Positions 25,173-36,557 are shown, counted from the first letter of the stretch. The stretch: 64,000 nt of DNA from Costus lasius (GCA_027563935.2 CM050447.1:17190001-17254000); one strand, 5' to 3'. Numbers and translations are program-made. The notes: generated from the sequence alone by a model not told the origin.

Positions 25173-26552
25173 GTGAATATGCCGACCGACATGAGCAACC
25201 GGAGCTACTATTTGCTCCTCCAATTACTCTTCTTCCTCTCCTCTCTTGTCATTCCCACTCTCAGCACCAGCAATTCCAGAGAAGCTATCGAAATTGGCAT
25301 CGGCATCGGCATCGGCATCGGCATAGGCGGTGGCGGCGGCGGCGGCTCTGTTTCGCCACCTGAGACCCCTTCGCCGGCGTTGCAGCCTAGCGACTTCGAG
25401 AACATTCTACAGTACAATGCCTACCTTGTCATCCAGAAATTCAAGAATACCATCACCTGCGACCCCCAAAATAAGACCGCCTCCTGGGTCGGCCCCCGGA
25501 TCTGCAACAACAACCACTGCGGCTACTCTGGTTTCTACTGCGAGGCGCCGCCTGACAAACCGGGCATGCGCACCATCGCCTCCGTCGACTTCAACGGCTT
25601 CAAACTCACCGCCCCCACCGTCTTTGGCTTCATCGACCAGCTCCCCGACCTCGCCATCTTCCATGCCAACTCCAACTTCTTCGCGGGCTTGTTTCCCGTA
25701 ATCACCAGACTCAAGTTCTTCTACGAGATCGACTTCAGCAACAACCGCCTCGCCGGCACCTTTCCCGCAGCCGTCCTCTGCCGCCCCGACCTCGGCTTCG
25801 TCGATCTCCGGTTCAACAGCTTCACGGGCACCCTTCCGATGGGGGTCTTCAACATCCAAACAGATGTTCTCTTCCTCAACAACAATATGTTCAACGGGTG
25901 TATACCGCCCAACCTCGGCTCCACCCCCGCCGCCTTCATCACGCTCGCGTACAACGACTTCACGGGCCCTATCCCGAGCTCAATCGGCCAGGCGTGCAAG
26001 ACGCTGCAGCAGATCCTCTTCCTCGGGAACCGCCTCTCGGGGTGCCTCCCCTACCAGATCGGGCTGCTGGAGAAGGCCACGGTGTTCGACGCAGGGAGCA
26101 ACCAGCTCACGGGCCCAATCCCGCGCTCCTTCGGGTGCCTGAAGAAGGTGGAGGAGCTCAACCTCGCCCAGAACCGACTGTCCGGGGAGGTGCCTGACGA
26201 AGTGTGCCAGCTGGCCAAGCACGGCGCCCTGACGAACCTCTCGCTCTCCGACAACTACTTCACGTCTATCGGGCCGAGCTGCAAAAGCCTCATCCAATTC
26301 AACGTGCTGCACGTAAAGAACAACTGCATCCCAGGGCTGCCCAATCAGCGGTCGGCAGAAGAGTGCGCGTGGTTCCTGAAGCAACCAATGCCCATGTGCC
26401 CCAACACAAACTACATCCCCTGCCACCAGATATGGAAGGAGGTCGACGCGGCCGAGACGTCGGTGGCGCCGGTGGTGGCTGGGACGAGAAAGCGGAGTCC
26501 GGCGTCGGGTTACGCTACTTACGAAGCACTGCGGCCCAAAGACAAGCCCTAA
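25173..26552 (+). CDS. Secreted leucine-rich repeat protein (LRX-like N-terminal type, At4g06744-like)
   Basis: A single uninterrupted exon of 459 residues. A hydrophobic signal peptide (about residues 12-31) is followed by a low-complexity IG repeat (41-51) and a Gly run (52-58). Next is a short Pro-rich linker, then the LRR N-cap with YLVIQKFKNTITCDP, a WVG..IC segment and a GFYCEAPP segment. About nine or ten plant-type LRRs follow (DFSNNRLAGTFP, DLRFNSFTGTLP, NQLTGPIPRSFG, NRLSGEVPDEVC). A Cys-containing C-cap (ECAWFLKQP..CP) ends the domain. This layout is that of leucine-rich repeat extensin-like proteins without the extensin tail, which are extracellular and wall-associated. There is no transmembrane or kinase domain. 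A second ATG at 25182 could also start translation. GC content is high, in contrast to its AT-rich surroundings. Confidence 0.93.
   Translation: MNMPTDMSNRSYYLLLQLLFFLSSLVIPTLSTSNSREAIEIGIGIGIGIGIGGGGGGGSVSPPETPSPALQPSDFENILQYNAYLVIQKFKNTITCDPQNKTASWVGPRICNNNHCGYSGFYCEAPPDKPGMRTIASVDFNGFKLTAPTVFGFIDQLPDLAIFHANSNFFAGLFPVITRLKFFYEIDFSNNRLAGTFPAAVLCRPDLGFVDLRFNSFTGTLPMGVFNIQTDVLFLNNNMFNGCIPPNLGSTPAAFITLAYNDFTGPIPSSIGQACKTLQQILFLGNRLSGCLPYQIGLLEKATVFDAGSNQLTGPIPRSFGCLKKVEELNLAQNRLSGEVPDEVCQLAKHGALTNLSLSDNYFTSIGPSCKSLIQFNVLHVKNNCIPGLPNQRSAEECAWFLKQPMPMCPNTNYIPCHQIWKEVDAAETSVAPVVAGTRKRSPASGYATYEALRPKDKP
25296..25346 (+). repeat. In-frame GGCATC hexanucleotide and GGC microsatellite inside the LRR gene
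   Basis: About five tandem GGCATC units are followed by a GGC run. Both keep the reading frame and encode the Ile-Gly repeat and poly-Gly just after the signal peptide. Confidence 0.93.
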
Positions 26553-27355
26553 GTGGAGTAGAATCAGGGGAACGAAATGGTGCTGCGTCACATTCAGCAG
26601 TGCGGAACAGTAGGTAATTTGGTTCTATACTATAATTTGTTTCACAGATTTGTCTACTTCCCAAGTGCATTAACTACTGGTAAGATAATTACATCCATGC
26701 AACAATGGCAGCCGTATCTACTGGAGAGTGGACAGTGGACACCGACCGACACTAGTTGGACCTGTGATTCGGAGGGACAAAAAAATAATAAGTGTTCTTA
26801 CAGTATATATGTAGCCTTTGCAAGAGGTGGTCAACCTTGTAACCTACGTGTAATGACTCTGTGCTAATAAATCTTATTATGATATGATTGTGATTGAATA
26901 TTATATATATTGAATGTTGGTGTATGTTTATCGAAATTTTGTGTATTTTTATTTATATCAGAATTTTTTTAAAAAAAAATTAATGTATTGAAGATCGGCT
27001 GCTGATGCAGCAGAATATCCTTTTGCAAAAAAAATTTCGATGCATCGGCCACTACACACTTGTCGTATTCGTAAAAGAAATTAAATTATTGTCTAAAATG
27101 ATTGAAAAATATTATTTTTATTGACGATAGATCAAGTTTTATTAGTGACATCATACATCATACAAATTTAATAAATGTATTTGATTGATAACTTCTTCAA
27201 AATTATATAATCAAATGGATTTGGAAAGTTTATTTGCCAAATTAAACCTGAGATAAATTATATATAATTCATCCTGTTATGTTGCTGTTTCTGAGAGGGA
27301 CTGTTTTAAAAAAAATAAATAAATGATGGATTTATTTGTATAATAGGGGAAGGTT
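26553..27355. other. 3' flank of the LRR gene
   Basis: AT-rich with AATAAA-like signals near 26865. No gene or bounded repeat is recognised. Confidence 0.5.
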
Positions 27356-27407
27356 GAATAATAATAATAATAATCATAATCATAATCATAATAATAATAA
27401 TAAATAA
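27356..27407. repeat. AAT/ATC trinucleotide microsatellite
   Basis: A run of ATA/ATC trinucleotides directly precedes a GC-rich island. Confidence 0.9.
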
Positions 27408-27414
27408 TGTAATC

Positions 27415-27960
27415 AAACTCTGTTCAGCCGCTCATTCTCCTCTGCTCCCACGATCCTCTCCTCTCCCCGATCTTTCTCTTTCTGATCTCTCCCCCATTCG
27501 CGTGCGTCGCCGCCCAGACTCGTCGTAGCCTCCATCTCCAGCGACGTGCGTTTCTCCCGGCCGTCGATTGGAGTCAAGGCGATGCTCCAGGCAGCGACGA
27601 TCGGCGCCATTCTCCCTCTTTCGATGTCGTCCGCCGACGCAACGACGTCGACTTCGTCGAGCGGACGTGCTTCCGGGCCAGCTGCCGCCCGCTCTCCGGT
27701 TTTTCCCCCTTTTCCACCGCCGCCCGTGGCTGTGTCGCCGCCGTCCGTGGTCGCACCGCTGCCGGCGCTGCTTTGTCACCGCCTTGTGCCTCCGTGCCAC
27801 TATTGTTGACTTCCGGAGTTCCGGGCCTTGTGCCTTCGTGCCACTATTGTTGACTTCCGGCGACTTCTGGACTGAGACGGGTTGCGAAGAAAGCTTGGAC
27901 AGTTTTGGGTACCGGGCCATTGCAGGCTTGCAGCCGTCTCTCCTTGTGCTGTTCTGCTGT
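27415..27960. other. GC- and CpG-rich island, nature unknown
   Basis: About 550 bp of CpG-rich sequence lies between two microsatellites in AT-rich DNA. Open frames exist on both strands but encode low-complexity Arg/Ser/Pro sequence without known motifs. It contains a 36-bp direct duplication (27781-27816 and 27825-27860). It may be a promoter or leader of an undetected transcript, or part of an LTR, since the LTRs in this window have similar composition. Confidence 0.4.
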
Positions 27961-28072
27961 CGCCATGCTCTTTCCAACGTATCGCTAGTAATGTTATTTT
28001 ACTCTGTAATTTTTTTATTTTGTTGTAAGGTTGGCAGGGTGGTAAGGAGTGTATATGCATATACACCTATGA

Positions 28073-28073
<1 letters not shown>

Positions 28074-28131
<58 letters not shown>

Positions 28132-28210
28132 CACCATTTATCTCTGTATAATTTACATTTCTTTCACCGCATACATATACATATACATATATATATATAT
28201 ATATATATAT
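28074..28210. repeat. Two long AT dinucleotide microsatellites
   Basis: (AT)n at 28074-28129 (about 56 bp) and a second AT/CATA run at 28171-28210. Confidence 0.95.
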
Positions 28211-29984
28211 GAAGTGAATGAGTGAGGGAAAGCTAAATAAATGATTGAAAATAGTACATTTATATATGATCGAGATAACTTGGAATGATGTGTATATGTG
28301 TATGCATATATACGGAAGAATATGTGTATATTTATTTATATTAAAAATTTAATAAATGAAAGTAAAGATTTGTGATATCACTAGTGGTATGTGTTTTTGT
28401 TATATGATATTATAGGTAATACTCAAATTAAAGTTAGATGGGGGGCAGTTCAAGATTTGAAAGCTACAAATGTATTAGAAGTTATTGTAATATAGTTAGG
28501 AATGGTTTCTATGTTCATAGAATCATGGTATAGTACTTGCTGATAATTAATAAGCATGATAGGTAAAGATTAAATCCCATTATATTTTGTTGATCTTACT
28601 TTTATGCTATTGTAATTTTGTTTAATCATGTTTTGATGCATATATATGATTATGATTGATTACTTCATGAGATATATGATGAGATATATGATGATATCAT
28701 ATTGCATTTGTTGGTATGAATGTAGTTGAGTTTGGTAATGTATAGTGATAATAGTGAAAGCATTGTTGCTAATACAATAAAATGGTTATTAATGTGGGCA
28801 TACAGGCCAGTGATTTATATCTTATATAATTGTGTTGTGATATATTTTATATATGCACATGTGGTATATATCATGACACTTTATGTTATGTGGATTAGTT
28901 TATTGTAGCTAGAGAATTGTGCTTATAGGCCAGTAGATTATGTATTTATATCAAAATCCATGTATTAGCTATAGGGCCATTTGTTTTGGTTATCTATTTG
29001 GAGTCTTTTGGGATTGTCTAGAATTTTTAGGTGTTGGTCATGACACAGTTGAGCTGCTAGTTGAAGGTAATTGTTTTATCATGTGAGTAATAATGAAAAC
29101 ACTCTTAATAAATGTATGAACTCATAATAGAGTTGTTTTATAGTCACTATTCTTGATTACACATCATTTGTGTTGATTTTGTATTTTAGATATCATATAT
29201 ATATATATATATATATATATGCTATGAGTGAGGTAATAGTTATGACTTAGCTTTATTTGATAAAAGCATATATATTGTGATTCTTATTTAGTCATTTGGG
29301 CTAACATCTGTCTTCAAATAAATAGATTGTTTATGCTGTTGATGGTGATGGATAGATGTAGATGTCATTAGATCTTATCGGCATATTATAGATAGATAGT
29401 TGAATTTGATGTAATAATAATATAAATAATTAGTTGGATTGATATTCTCATTTATTATAGTTTTGATGTTGTTAAGTTATATTTTGGAATTGATATTTTC
29501 AACTTATCATATGCGTTGATCTTAATTTTGATATTTGGATCGATTGGTGTTGTCTTAAGTTGGATTTGTTTAGTTTTGGTTCTATTGTGTATAGAAAAAT
29601 ATTGGTAATTATAAAAAGAATTTATGTATAGGATGTTTTTGATATTTTGTTAATTATAAGAGTTTTTGTGAATTTATATTGATCATAATTTGTAGTTTAA
29701 TTGCTTATATATTTTTTAAAAAAAAATGAAAAAACAAAAACAAATTTAATCTCAAAATGGATTGCTCTTGGATTGACCATTTGTAAATAAATATTCACAC
29801 AAATTAAATATCAGCAGCGGACTCACATTTAAACACTGCAATTGTGTCTTGGGTATTTAAGTAGACCACCAACTACAGGACGAGCTTATTCAAGTAGAAA
29901 ACATCTTATTTTATTATGAGGATCGACGATGATGAACCTCAAGAGCCATTTTAAGAACTCAGCTGCTCCACAATTCCTCCCTTG
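28211..29984. other. AT-rich intergenic region with a third AT microsatellite
   Basis: Contains (AT)n at 29196-29220 and a weak duplication around ACAGGCCAGT (28801) and ATAGGCCAGT (28926). The segment 29890-29984 is probably the 3' UTR of the minus-strand protease gene. No gene was seen. Confidence 0.5.
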
Positions 29985-31679
29985 TCATTCGCTGCTCTTC
30001 TGTGCTTGAGATCCAGAGTCGCTAAACAAAGGTTTTGCAGGAATCCGCTTCAAGGCCTTCACTCCAAGCCGATTATTCTTGCTCTGTTTCATCATGTTAG
30101 CTAGATCCCGTAAGTATTTTTACATGCATGACAAAGTCCTCATCTCCAATCAATCAAGACGATAAGCAGAGCAGGCAAGAAGGAAATCACAAACCTTGAC
30201 GCAAATTCCGTACATGAGATCGCAGACCGGGTAGTCCCGAGGGCAGCAGCTCCGGCCATCATTGCAGCAGACTGCGTCCTCGCCGGGGCAACACGCCGGC
30301 ACAAGGCAGATGTCGTCAAACTGAGATAAACAGCAGCACGTGGTGCTCGCTGGGCACGAGTGGAACTTGCCACAGCTACTCGGCGGCTTCACCGGAGGAG
30401 GAGGCTGCGGCGGTGGGTTACTACCCGTCTTCACTGGATAGGAAGGCGCCACTGCGATACCGCACTTGCCCGCAGAAGAAGCAGCGAAATTACGTTGTAT
30501 CCTTGCGTAGCCAGCCTCTCCCCACCGATCACTCCATGAGTTCTTCACAATCCAGTAGTCCTGTTCCTTCTCTCTCCCATAGCCTACTACAACCGCGCCA
30601 TGATTCACGTCATTTCCACATTCGCCATCGAATACTCCCTGATAAAACCAAATTTAAGCTTAATGAGATCATGATCAGAATTGAATTGGATTGAATTAGT
30701 TACCGATTGATAGTGTTGGAAATTCCTGCCGCTGACGTCGATGGCAACGCTAACTGGCTGGTTAGCGACGGCCTTTTGCAGAGCATGCTCATTGTTAACA
30801 GGAACATCTTCATACGAATCTATCGATACAACCTTGGCATTCCTCTGCATAAAATTAAGCAGGAACCAAATTGGATATTAATATTATAGAATATGCATAT
30901 GGTTAACAAGAGTATTCATTAGGTACCCTGGAAGTATCGCAAGGTCCCGCGCGTGCGCGGTATGGGTAGTCTTCCTCGGTGTCAATGCCACCATTGGAGA
31001 TGATGAACTCAAACGCATAGTCCATGCGGCCGTCCTCACAGCCCTTATCAAAGTTTGTATCACAATCCACCAATTCCTGCTCTGACAGAACTATGAAGTC
31101 ACCTGTCACAATCTGGTTGATTCCCTCCACTGCAGCAATGGCTGAAAACGCCCATGAACTTCCTATACATCCATAACCCCATCAAATGAATATATAGCAT
31201 AATGGAATATTTAACCGAGATCAATGGGTTAAGAGCGCACCGCAGTTTCTCTGGTTTTTTATGGGCGCGACCGCACCCATCTCCCTCCAGTCCACGTAAT
31301 CCGGAAGGTCGTCGTCTTCCGAGGGCAGGTACCGGTCGCTCACCGCCGACGAAGAGGACCTCCCGCCGTCGAGCAAATTCCGGAAGCCGAGATACGTTGC
31401 CCGATACTCGTCGCCGCTGAGGTCGGCGAAGGGGGTAAGGCCGAGCCGGAATGTGTGCTCCCCGCGATCGGCCGCTGCGTTCTGCTCGTCGATGTAGCGG
31501 AGGTTGTCCTTGAACACTGTGAACCGCCTCTGGTCTTCGCCGAGCGCGTGGTAGGAGCGGCCGTGTTTGGCCTTCCACTCCCTGTAGAGCTGCCGCACCT
31601 CCTCGTCGCTCCTCCACGGGAGGCAGGAGGCAGCCGAGCGTAGGAGGAGGAGCAAGACGGTGACTGCAGCACAAGCCAT
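29985..31679 (-). CDS. RD21-like papain-family protein with granulin domain, catalytic Cys replaced by Ser
   Basis: Five exons on the minus strand: 31679-31241, 31162-30927, 30844-30704, 30638-30195 and 30083-29985. The junctions are in frame and give 452 residues. Order: signal peptide ([13 protein letters not shown]), I29 prodomain with the ERFNIN pattern ([17 protein letters not shown]), mature papain domain from [13 protein letters not shown], a Pro-rich linker ([12 protein letters not shown]), a Cys-rich granulin domain and a C-terminal [13 protein letters not shown] tail. Gln of KNQRNCG, the catalytic His (NHGAV) and Asn (NSW) are present. At the nucleophile the sequence is CGSSWAFS instead of CGSCWAFS; the codon is TCA, right after the first intron. 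The usual GCNGG is GCEDG. RD21/oryzain proteases act in vacuole and ER bodies; this copy is probably a pseudoenzyme or has a Ser nucleophile. The frame is intact, which argues against simple decay. Confidence 0.95.
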
Positions 31680-32514
31680 GAGAAGGGGGAGAGCAATGAT
31701 GAGTACAATATATAGGTCTAGTGCGATATAAATAATAAGTATAATAATAAATACTAATAAATTAAAATTGTGCAGAGATTGGGTGCAGTGTGTCGGACGT
31801 AAAACGAGAGAACGAGACGAGACCACGATAAGCATTGTTTTTTAAATTTGACTGAAATTAATTTCTCAAATCCAAATTTCGAAATCAATTTTTTTTAACT
31901 ATTTGGACAGGATTAAGTTGGAGATCAAAGGACTAAAATATCAAACTTATAATCTGGCATGCCCCTAAAAAACTTCTCTCTAAAGACATGCAAATAAGCT
32001 GCAGCTAATTAATAAAATCAAGTCATTCATATCACTAAAAAAGTTCTCTCTAACATCCACTTCTACTCCATCCACCCCACTTGCATTAGCCAATAACGTC
32101 CCAACTCTTGCCATTCTAACCATCAATTTTATGTACCTAAGCATCTGCTTAGGAAACTATATATAGGGATTCATGCAATAGATTTTTGTAACAATCACAA
32201 GGGTCGTTTTGTAAGAAATTTTTAATCATAAGGATCAAACAAAAATAATAAAATTAAAACATATTTGTTATTCCATTAAACTTGCTTACTCTAGTGTCTA
32301 AGCGTTGGGTTAGAGACCTTCCACCGCTATCTCTCTTAAAATGACTCAAGAGATCAAAAATGTATTAGAGATGAAGTGGGCATAGTCTATATTTATAATA
32401 GTAATAAAACTCTAAACTTTTACAATTACACTCTCATTTAAAAATGTCTTATTATGAGCTCATTAATTAATTAATAAATGCTCATCTTAATGTTATACCT
32501 AACTTTTCAACAAC
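31680..32514. other. Upstream region of the protease gene
   Basis: AT-rich promoter-side sequence. An in-frame upstream ATG at about 31835 would add a long hydrophobic leader, but the ATG at 31679 gives a standard signal peptide and is preferred. No other feature is recognised. Confidence 0.45.
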
Positions 32515-32519
32515 ATTAT

Positions 32520-34144
32520 TGTTAGGCCAATGAGTTAGAAATTGGGCGCCGGCCCAGTTCCAGCCAGCCCAACCCATCCTTTACACAAGGGACGGATCGG
32601 ATCGGGCCTAGCCCGAATCCGGATCTGATTTCAAATCGCCGCAACGGACGAAAATCACACGACTTCGCGTGTGGCTCAAGGTGTCACGATGAGAGGATGG
32701 GACGTGGCTCGGGTGGCGTGCGAGACATGGGCAAGGAAGAAAAACGGCCGTCATCTCCCACGCGCGAGCTTTCGAACGGGAAAAACTCGGCGGCTGCTTC
32801 CTCACCTTCTTCCTCTCCGATCTTTGCCTTTGTCGGATGCCCTGGTCGGCGGAATCTCCAGGCCGCTTCGGAGGTGTGGGTGGGTGGACGAAGCACCCTG
32901 GAGCTCCCCGTCCTCTTCGTCGTCTTCTTCGCGTTGCCGCCATCGTCGCCGTCGCTGCCGCTGCCGAACCTCACCGCCAGACCGCCTTGGAAGGCGCGGC
33001 TGGCAACCACGTCATCGGAAGGAAGGAGCCGGCGCCTAGCGCCGAGGTATTCCTCCTCCATTTCTTGGTCTCCGTCCCGGGCGCGTTTTCTTCCCCGGCG
33101 GCGCCTCCTGTTTCTTTGGTTCCTCTACGCGGGTATGCATGAGTTGGCCGGTCGACGAGCTCCATCAGCGAGCCCCCTCCTCTTCCCTTTTTCCTGGCGG
33201 CCGGCTCGCCTGCGTGTGAGAACTTCCGGCGCCAGAGCTCGCCTGCGTGCGAAGAGCTTTGGCCGTCGCCTGCGCGCGATTCTCGTTACTCCGCTTGTCG
33301 TCGGTGTGTGGTGGCTTCCCGTGGTCGGCGAGCATTCGGATCGGCGCCGCCTCCCTCTTCCTGCGACTCTCCACCGAGTTCGTGCTTGCCTTCCCTGCTA
33401 GACGTGAGGCCGTGCGAGCGGCGTTTCCTTCGATCACGTGGGAGCGGACACCCGTGTCCTCAACCGCCGTCCGCCTGAATCCCACCGGTTACCAGCCACC
33501 GTCTGCGTGTACTCCCCAGCCGCCGGACTTCTCCCCTACAGCTGGTCGCCGGAGGATAACTCCTCCTCCTTCGTCCCCACCTCACCTTCACGTGAGGGTG
33601 GATGGGCGACCCCTTTGGGGCAGCCGGTCGACGCACGCGAGGCGTGCTTGGGCGGCTACGCCGTCCGTCGCTGACTCCCACGTGCGACGTGGCCGGTTTC
33701 CTGTAGGTAACCCTTCTCCTCCGGCTATCCTCGCTTGCGTGCGAGAGAGGTGCCGGCTGGATCGTCATTGTCTCCGGCGTGCGACTCCATGTGATGACCG
33801 TCCGTGATCGCCGGGCGCCGACTTGATCCGTGGACAACTGGGTACTACTGTGGTGGACCTTGTCTGATGCGGTCGGATACGAGTGAGTCCCGTTTGGGTT
33901 CGGGTGAACCCGGTCCGGCCTAGTGATACCGGTCCTTGGCAAATTATGAGAATGTTGGAACAGCAACGATCCGTTGAGTCCTCAGTCGGGCTGGGAGTCG
34001 ATTCGAGGAATCGGCTCCGCCAGTCGCGCCCAATCCTGCGGTTTCGACCGTTAGGATCCGTGCGTTGACGGATTTGGACTCGAGTCAACGTTGACTCACG
34101 GGTGGAAATTAAAAAAAAATATTACCGTAATTCTGGACGTGATA
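32520..34144 (+). mobile_element. Solo LTR related to the chromovirus at 5217-11052
   Basis: It begins TGTTAGGCC and ends GGACGTGATA, and its 1,625 bp resemble the two LTRs near 5-11 kb. Shared blocks include ATTGGGCG..GGCCCA at the start, GTTTGGGTTCGGGTGAACCCGG near 33890, and the terminal block with GGACTCGAGTCAACGTTGACTC. A perfect 5-bp target duplication ATTAT flanks it (32515-32519 and 34145-34149). There is no PBS, PPT or internal sequence, so it is the product of LTR-LTR recombination. The final dinucleotide is TA rather than CA, probably a C-to-T change. The copy is more diverged than the two LTRs are from each other. Confidence 0.93.
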
Positions 34145-34149
34145 ATTAT

Positions 34150-34870
34150 CTACTTGTTGATGATGCAATCTATAACTCATTTAAAATAGTCATTCATCGT
34201 CAAAGAGTCATCGCTTTCTATTTTGACTATGTTTTGATCATCGTTTGCATGTTTAGAATTTACTTTCTTCAAAAACTGAAAAAATCTTGCTTCCACGGCA
34301 GCTTACGCTTTCTAACCCACCAAACGAGCCCTAATAGAGAGATTTCTTTTTCTTTTTTTTTAGTTTCACACCTATGGCTTGTGGCCCAAATGTTATAGTT
34401 AACCCAATAATACTGTTATAGAGTAAGAGGGACAGAGAGAGATTGGGATAAAATGTTAAAAACAAAAAGACTTATTTTATTATAGACGTAAATTTGATAG
34501 AATATTTTAGTTGTTATAGTTTGGTTTGTAATGAATATAAATATTAGCAGATGCAAAATAATTGGTCTATTTTCTTGAACAAAATTTACGGAAAAAAAAT
34601 TAGAATGAATCTAATAATAAATAAGACTAGATTTTTTTTTTTCTTGTGAATTCCGTTCAAAGAAATCGGGCCAACAAAAATTAATGAGAGGAATAAATTC
34701 CGAACCCCACAAACTAAATCGGGAGAATTTTTGTATTATTTTTGGAGACAAGTTCCAGCACGTGATTCTACTGCAATTAAGGTAACATAATGTCGTGCGT
34801 ATTTTATTATTAATAATATTTATTAGTTTGAAGACAAATAGGTGCAATCTTATCAAGCGCACCATTGTGG
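34150..34870. other. Intergenic AT-rich spacer
   Basis: Nothing is recognised between the solo LTR and the hAT-like element. Confidence 0.5.
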
Positions 34871-34878
34871 CCTGTACA

Positions 34879-35750
34879 TAGGGCTGTCCAAAGTTTGGTT
34901 CAACTTGGAAAATCAAATCGGACCGAACCAAAATTTTTGGTTCGGTCCGGTTTTTATTAAATGATTCGGGTTCGGTTTGATTTTATATTAGTTAAAATAA
35001 TTTCGATTCGATTTTGGTTTTTAGTTTTAAAAAATTTAAAAAACCGAACCGAACCGAATAAATGGTTCACCAAAATTAAATCTTTTATTAATATATATTT
35101 TTTAAAAAGCTAAACAATTAATGCTTTATGAGTTGATTGCACTGGGTAGTTGTCAGACGCATTAATTTTTTTCAATGTTCATCTATTAATTGCACTGCCT
35201 TTTTTAATTGCACTTAAATCAATCACTTGTATCAGACGTTTTTTTAATGTTCAAAGTATTAATTACACTCGAATGAATCAATCACATATCATCTGATTTC
35301 TAATATTTTATTAACATTCAAAGTATTAAACGTTTTTTTTATTATTATTATATAAAAGTGATGGGACATTACTGAGTTCAACCACAAGTAATTAATAATC
35401 ACATTAATTAATACATCTCGAACCATTGGACAGAAGTGACGTTTCAGCCAAAGATTAAATTTTATAATAATTATATATGTCAGACACATTAATTACTTTA
35501 TGAGTGGATTGATTTGATTAGACATTAATGTACAGGCATTTCACGTGGTTTACTGAATAATGAAGGTTGCATGAAGTACAACTTTCGATTTTTATCGATT
35601 TAGCCCCAACCGAACCGATATTTTTCGGTTCGGTTTATTTCGGTTATAGAATATTTCAGTCGGTTTCGGGTTGAAAAAAATCAGAAACAAAATTTGGTTC
35701 GGGTCCAATCAGTTTGATTTGACTCAAGTTGAACCGATTGAACACTCCTA
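34879..35750. mobile_element. Non-autonomous hAT-like element
   Basis: The ends are inverted repeats: TAGGGCTGTCCAAAGTTTGG at the left, and at the right, on the other strand, TAGGAGTGTTCAATCGGTTC, both followed by TTCAACTTG. An 8-bp target duplication flanks them, CCTGTACA (34871-34878) and CCTGTCCA (35751-35758), with one mismatch. TAGGG-type ends and 8-bp duplications are typical of hAT elements. Many GGTTCGGT and ACCGAACC motifs lie just inside both ends, as expected of subterminal transposase sites. The 872-bp element has no transposase frame. Confidence 0.86.
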
Positions 35751-35758
35751 CCTGTCCA

Positions 35759-36557
35759 TGGGCCACACATTTTAAAAGGCTCGAGTCATCTAAGAGAATT
35801 CCGTGAAGATCGAGTCGTATAAGAGAAATCGAGGACGTGCAGGTGTTAGTCAAACAAAGTACTTAGTTCGTGGGTTGACCAATTGTGGAATCTTAAGCAA
35901 GGTGCTATTAAACTTGTTGAAAATGTGAATTTTGAAGAGATTTTAGTTTGCACATAATCATGATATAGTCAATTTTGATTAAAAGGTTGGTACGTGTGTT
36001 GAGGATTGATTTTCTTAAAACTTTTAGAAAAAAGATATTATTAATGCTTTGAATGTAGACATTCGGATAAAATAGATTTATCTTATCTAATAAAGGTTGC
36101 GTTTAGTACTACAGGCCGCACGGCCAAAAAAATTGACCTGCAGTTGACCTACAGTGCCACGGTTGACATTCAGGCCAAGGTTGACCCGTGCGACTTGCGG
36201 CCCGCGGCTCCCGGCGCAATCGCAAACGCGCCAAACTCTGTTTAGGTAGGTACAAATCAACCACACACTATATTTGGTTTCACAACAGCACAACCAGTCA
36301 ACCATGAAGCATATTGTCCTGTCAACACCTACAAATAATCCAAATTTAGAAAACAATTTCCCAATAAAATTAAGCCCAACAAAGAACCATGGAAAAAAGG
36401 AAGCTCCTCGTTTCAGTCATCTCCCTCTTTCCTGGACGTTGAATTATACCAACATGAAGAAATTGTTCGCCCTTCTTCTTCCTTCTTCCATAATGTCCCT
36501 CGAGCAAGTTTGTTCAATCATTTAAAACGCATTTCATTAACAGTAGATTATAGAGAC
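35759..36557. other. Spacer upstream of the GC-rich unknown gene
   Basis: AT-rich with a short GC-rich patch (36100-36240). No gene is recognised. The CT-rich 36410-36500 part may belong to the leader of the next gene. Confidence 0.4.

Noticed and set aside
25407..26591. Long antisense frames opposite the LRR gene
   Set aside because: They are shadows caused by high GC at third codon positions of the real gene.
26577..26867. 96-codon frame after the LRR gene
   Set aside because: It overlaps the probable 3' UTR, has no motif, and the LRR protein already ends with a complete C-cap.
27432..28212. Arg/Pro/Ser-rich frames in the GC island, one running into an Ile-Tyr repeat
   Set aside because: Low complexity, present on both strands, and the tail is simply the AT microsatellite.
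31680..31835. Upstream in-frame start for the papain-family protein
   Set aside because: It would add an unusual long leader, whereas ATG 31679 gives a normal signal peptide length.
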